NCBI GenBank assembly: GCA_002477625.1
Contig: DLQQ01000081.1
Span: 5,267 to 12,941 of the forward strand
Direction of reading: 5' to 3'
Origin: Candidatus Arcticimaribacter sp. UBA7428
Lineage (GTDB): Bacteria > Bacteroidota > Bacteroidia > Flavobacteriales > Flavobacteriaceae
Length of the DNA stretch: 7,675 nucleotides
Positions 6,120 to 7,675 of this stretch are shown here, one piece after another. The notes under the pieces were generated by a model. That model did not search any database, was not told the DNA's origin, and saw only the letters and a list, made by a program, of their open reading frames with translations. Position 1 is the stretch's first letter; each line of letters starts with the position of its first letter. Position numbers and translations under genes: made by a program.

Positions 6120-6560
6120 ATGGAAATCAGAAGCATATCCAGCACACAGACATTCGAAATACGACACCCTATTTTGAGGGCAGGTCAACCTTTAGAAAGT
6201 TGTAAATTCATTGGTGATGAGGATGAGGAAACGCTTCACTTTGGTGCTTATGAGGAGCAGCGTCTTATCGGAGTTCTTTCGTGCTATGTAAACAATGGAA
6301 AGCATTTTAATCAAGGTAAAAATTATCAAATTCGCGGGGTTGCGGTAGTCGAAAAATTACAACAAAAAGGTATTGGAAAAGCACTTATGCTTTATGCCGA
6401 ACAACTGCTAAAAACAAAAGTATGTAATCACATTTGGCTCAATGCTCGGGTAAATGCATCGTCTTTTTACACAAAACTGGGGTATCTCGAAATTGGAACT
6501 GTTTTTGAAGTACCTATAATTGGAACGCATCAATGTTTTTACAAAAAATTTAATCAATGA
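6120..6560 (+). CDS. GNAT-family N-acetyltransferase (YjcF/ElaA-like)
   Basis: This 146-residue soluble protein resembles the YjcF/ElaA-like GNAT branch. Its N-terminus runs IRHPILRAGQPLESCKFIGDEDEETLHFGAY (14-44), which is characteristic of that group and supports the ATG at 6120 as the true start. The strand RLIGVLSCY (48-56) follows, then motif A, QIRGVAVVEKLQQKGIGKALM (70-90), with the acetyl-CoA loop QQKGIG (81-86). Motif B is IWLNARVNASSFYTKLGYLEIG (105-126). The closing strand VPIIGTHQCFYKKF matches the usual GNAT end. Its TGA overlaps the ATG of the following D,D-carboxypeptidase gene (ATGA, 6557-6560), so the two are translationally coupled. An acetyl transfer linked to cell-wall metabolism is possible from context but not shown. 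An out-of-frame ATG 14 bases upstream opens only 23 codons. Confidence 0.88.
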   Translation: MEIRSISSTQTFEIRHPILRAGQPLESCKFIGDEDEETLHFGAYEEQRLIGVLSCYVNNGKHFNQGKNYQIRGVAVVEKLQQKGIGKALMLYAEQLLKTKVCNHIWLNARVNASSFYTKLGYLEIGTVFEVPIIGTHQCFYKKFNQ

Positions 6561-7294
6561 AAGTAACCCTCCTTCTATCCTTTTCTTTGTTATTCAGCTC
6601 ACTCCTACCACTTGCTGCTCAGGAGCAAAGTTCTTTATCATCGCAAACCATGTTGTTAATTGGGCAAGGATCACCAGTGCTGATTGGAGACCAATATAAA
6701 CTTGTTAAAGAGGCCGCAATCGCATTTGAAAAGATGGTATTGGCTGCTGCACAAGACAGTATTCAAATTCAAGTAGTGTCTAGTTATCGGGATTTCGATA
6801 GGCAATTGGCGATTTGGAACCGTAAATTCACTAAAAACGAAACCTTGGGATTGACTCCAGAACAAAACATAGAAAAAATAACCCTATACTCTACAATACC
6901 CGGAACTTCTAGACATCATTGGGGCACTGACATTGATTTAATCGCTGCACAGCCAAAAGTTGAAGGAGATGTTTTGCTCCCTCATTTATTTGAAAATGAG
7001 GGGCCCTATGCACCTCTTAAAAAATGGATGGACGAACATGCAAACTCGTTTGGCTTCCACTTGGTCTACACAAAAGATGATGAGCGAAAGGGATTTCAAT
7101 ATGAGCCTTGGCATTACAGTTATTTGCCTGTTTCCAAAAAAAATCTTGAATTGTATTTAAAACTTGAGTTAAAATCCATTCTAAAAGACAAGAACATTCT
7201 GGGGGAGGAATATTTTACGGATGAGTTCATTCAACACTACCTAGAAGAATATATCTTAGGGATTTCAGCTGAACTACTTTTAAAAGAAGAATAG
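6557..7294 (+). CDS. secreted M15B-type D-alanyl-D-alanine carboxypeptidase (VanY-like)
   Basis: This 245-residue protein begins with a signal peptide (1-21, ending PLAA before QE), so it acts in the periplasm. The VanY domain spans about 35-195. SSYRDFDRQ (75-83) is the usual substrate-binding motif. SRHHWGTDID (118-127) is the SxHxxGxxxD zinc motif (ligands H120 and D127), and EPWHYSY (183-189) supplies the catalytic E183 and third ligand H186. The family cleaves the terminal D-Ala from peptidoglycan stem peptides and so tunes cross-linking or recycling. All catalytic residues are present, so it should be active. The last 50 residues form an acidic helical extension (about 196-245) beyond the usual domain. 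It is coupled to the GNAT gene by a four-base overlap. A role in vancomycin resistance is not implied, since no van genes are nearby; LdcB-like L,D specificity or simple wall maintenance are alternatives. Confidence 0.9.
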   Translation: MKVTLLLSFSLLFSSLLPLAAQEQSSLSSQTMLLIGQGSPVLIGDQYKLVKEAAIAFEKMVLAAAQDSIQIQVVSSYRDFDRQLAIWNRKFTKNETLGLTPEQNIEKITLYSTIPGTSRHHWGTDIDLIAAQPKVEGDVLLPHLFENEGPYAPLKKWMDEHANSFGFHLVYTKDDERKGFQYEPWHYSYLPVSKKNLELYLKLELKSILKDKNILGEEYFTDEFIQHYLEEYILGISAELLLKEE

Positions 7295-7296
7295 TA

Positions 7297-7548
7297 TCAA
7301 GAGTAATTTTCTATATGGGCGACTAAACTCTCTTTTTGTGATTTTGATATCTCGATGTTTTTCTGAGAAACCAAGTTACAGTCAAATTCATCCTCCTCTT
7401 CATTAGGAATTATTTCTTGTAACTTATCTAAATTCACTAACAAGACCGGAGTCACCTCAAAAATATTAGAATGTGTTTGTGTTAATTTAAAAAAAGTTTC
7501 AAAACTCGTTTTATAATTATAAACTACACCATTATCAAATTGAAACAC
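7297..7548 (-). CDS. small protein of unknown function, 5' end uncertain
   Basis: This 83-codon frame starts at GTG (7548-7546) and ends at TGA, two bases from the stop of the convergent D,D-carboxypeptidase gene. I do not recognise the family. It begins FQFDNGVVYNYKTSFETFFK, which reads like a beta strand, turn and second strand, followed by VTPVLLVNLDKLQEIIP (32-48), an acidic cluster EEEDEFD (50-56) and a polar helical tail. There is no signal peptide or membrane segment. The frame stays open upstream to the stop at 7605-7603 without any ATG, GTG or TTG, and that extra stretch (ending RSICESTYFF) also looks plausibly coded. An ATG at 7586-7584, well placed after a promoter-like sequence, is in a different frame and stops after 20 codons. 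The gene may therefore start at GTG, carry a frameshift, or be a decayed remnant. Confidence 0.5.
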   Translation of the reverse strand: MFQFDNGVVYNYKTSFETFFKLTQTHSNIFEVTPVLLVNLDKLQEIIPNEEEDEFDCNLVSQKNIEISKSQKESLVAHIENYS

Positions 7549-7675
7549 AAAAAAATAAGTGGATTCACAAATACTTCTAAGAGCATAAGTGAATATATAT
7601 ATTTAAAAGTAGTGATATATATTATAGTGTGCAAAATTAAAGGCTATTAAGATTGTAAACATACAAATATTCAAA
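7549..7675. other. AT-rich non-coding right edge
   Basis: The last 127 bases hold no convincing gene. They contain alternating TA tracts (GAATATATATATTTAAA at 7591-7607 and GATATATATTATAG at 7614-7627), a run of seven A (7549-7555, T7 on the minus strand), and the promoter-like sequence described separately. The window ends within this spacer, so a gene further right could use part of it as its own upstream region. Confidence 0.6.
7604..7636 (-). promoter_or_regulatory. candidate promoter for the small right-edge gene
   Basis: On the minus strand TTTTG (7636-7632) is followed after 20 bases by TACTTTTA (7611-7604), one mismatch from TAnnTTTG. Spacing and order match the Bacteroidota -33/-7 layout. 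It lies 18 bases ahead of an ATG at 7586 and 55 bases ahead of the GTG at 7548. The spacer is an AT-dinucleotide-rich tract (TATAATATATATC), so chance similarity is possible. Confidence 0.35.

Noticed and set aside
6106..6177. 23-codon frame starting 14 bases before the second GNAT gene, overlapping its start out of frame
   Set aside because: Considered as a regulatory upstream peptide, but there is no supporting motif and the GNAT N-terminus is complete from 6120, so chance is the simplest explanation.
5979..6188. 69-codon minus-strand frame across the gap between the two GNAT genes
   Set aside because: It overlaps both GNAT starts out of frame, and its cysteine- and leucine-rich translation looks like chance coding in AT-rich DNA.
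6557..7294. Vancomycin-resistance role for the VanY-like protein
   Set aside because: No vanHAX, vanSR or other resistance genes are nearby; the family is mainly general wall-trimming enzymes.
7591..7627. Alternating TA tracts as a replication origin or CRISPR-like leader
   Set aside because: No DnaA-box cluster, iterons or spaced repeats accompany them; they fit a normal AT-rich intergenic spacer.

Overview
The window looks like chromosomal DNA from a member of the Bacteroidota, most likely a marine-type Flavobacteriaceae. The supporting signs are AT-rich DNA, little sign of Shine-Dalgarno sites, promoter candidates of the TTG / TAnnTTTG type, signal peptides that end in (A/G/S)-Q-(E/Q), carboxypeptidase-regulatory-like domains followed by an LDEVVV motif, and a DUF6702-type protein. 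This placement comes from protein style only; no marker gene is present. Gene packing is tight: several gene pairs overlap by 1 to 14 bases and one convergent pair shares a TTAA at its stop codons.

Left part (1-1049): the tail of an unidentified plus-strand gene is coupled by TAATG to a class I SAM-dependent O-methyltransferase. Convergent to it is a TatA/E-type twin-arginine translocase subunit (minus strand) with its own candidate promoter. A strong hairpin terminator separates tatA from the next operon.

Centre (1050-5367, minus strand, read right to left): this looks like a four-gene export locus. It consists of two tandem paralogous secreted proteins with a CarboxypepD_reg-like domain, a small DUF6702-type secreted protein, and a large secreted M1-family zinc metallopeptidase. 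The first three genes overlap and the fourth follows after 49 bases. All four products carry N-terminal signal peptides, so they probably act together in the periplasm or at the cell surface. The function of this set is unknown to me and it is the best candidate here for an undescribed system.

Right part (5480-7675): a tRNA-Gly(UCC) on the minus strand lies just downstream of a GNAT acetyltransferase. Divergent from that is a second GNAT gene, which overlaps by ATGA a secreted VanY/M15B-type D,D-carboxypeptidase. Convergent with the latter is a small unidentified gene whose 5' end is unresolved: its reading frame stays open upstream of the GTG start, and an ATG placed well behind a promoter-like sequence is in another frame, separated by a T7 run. 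No mobile element, CRISPR array or rRNA was seen, and no gene-free stretch exceeds 130 bases.
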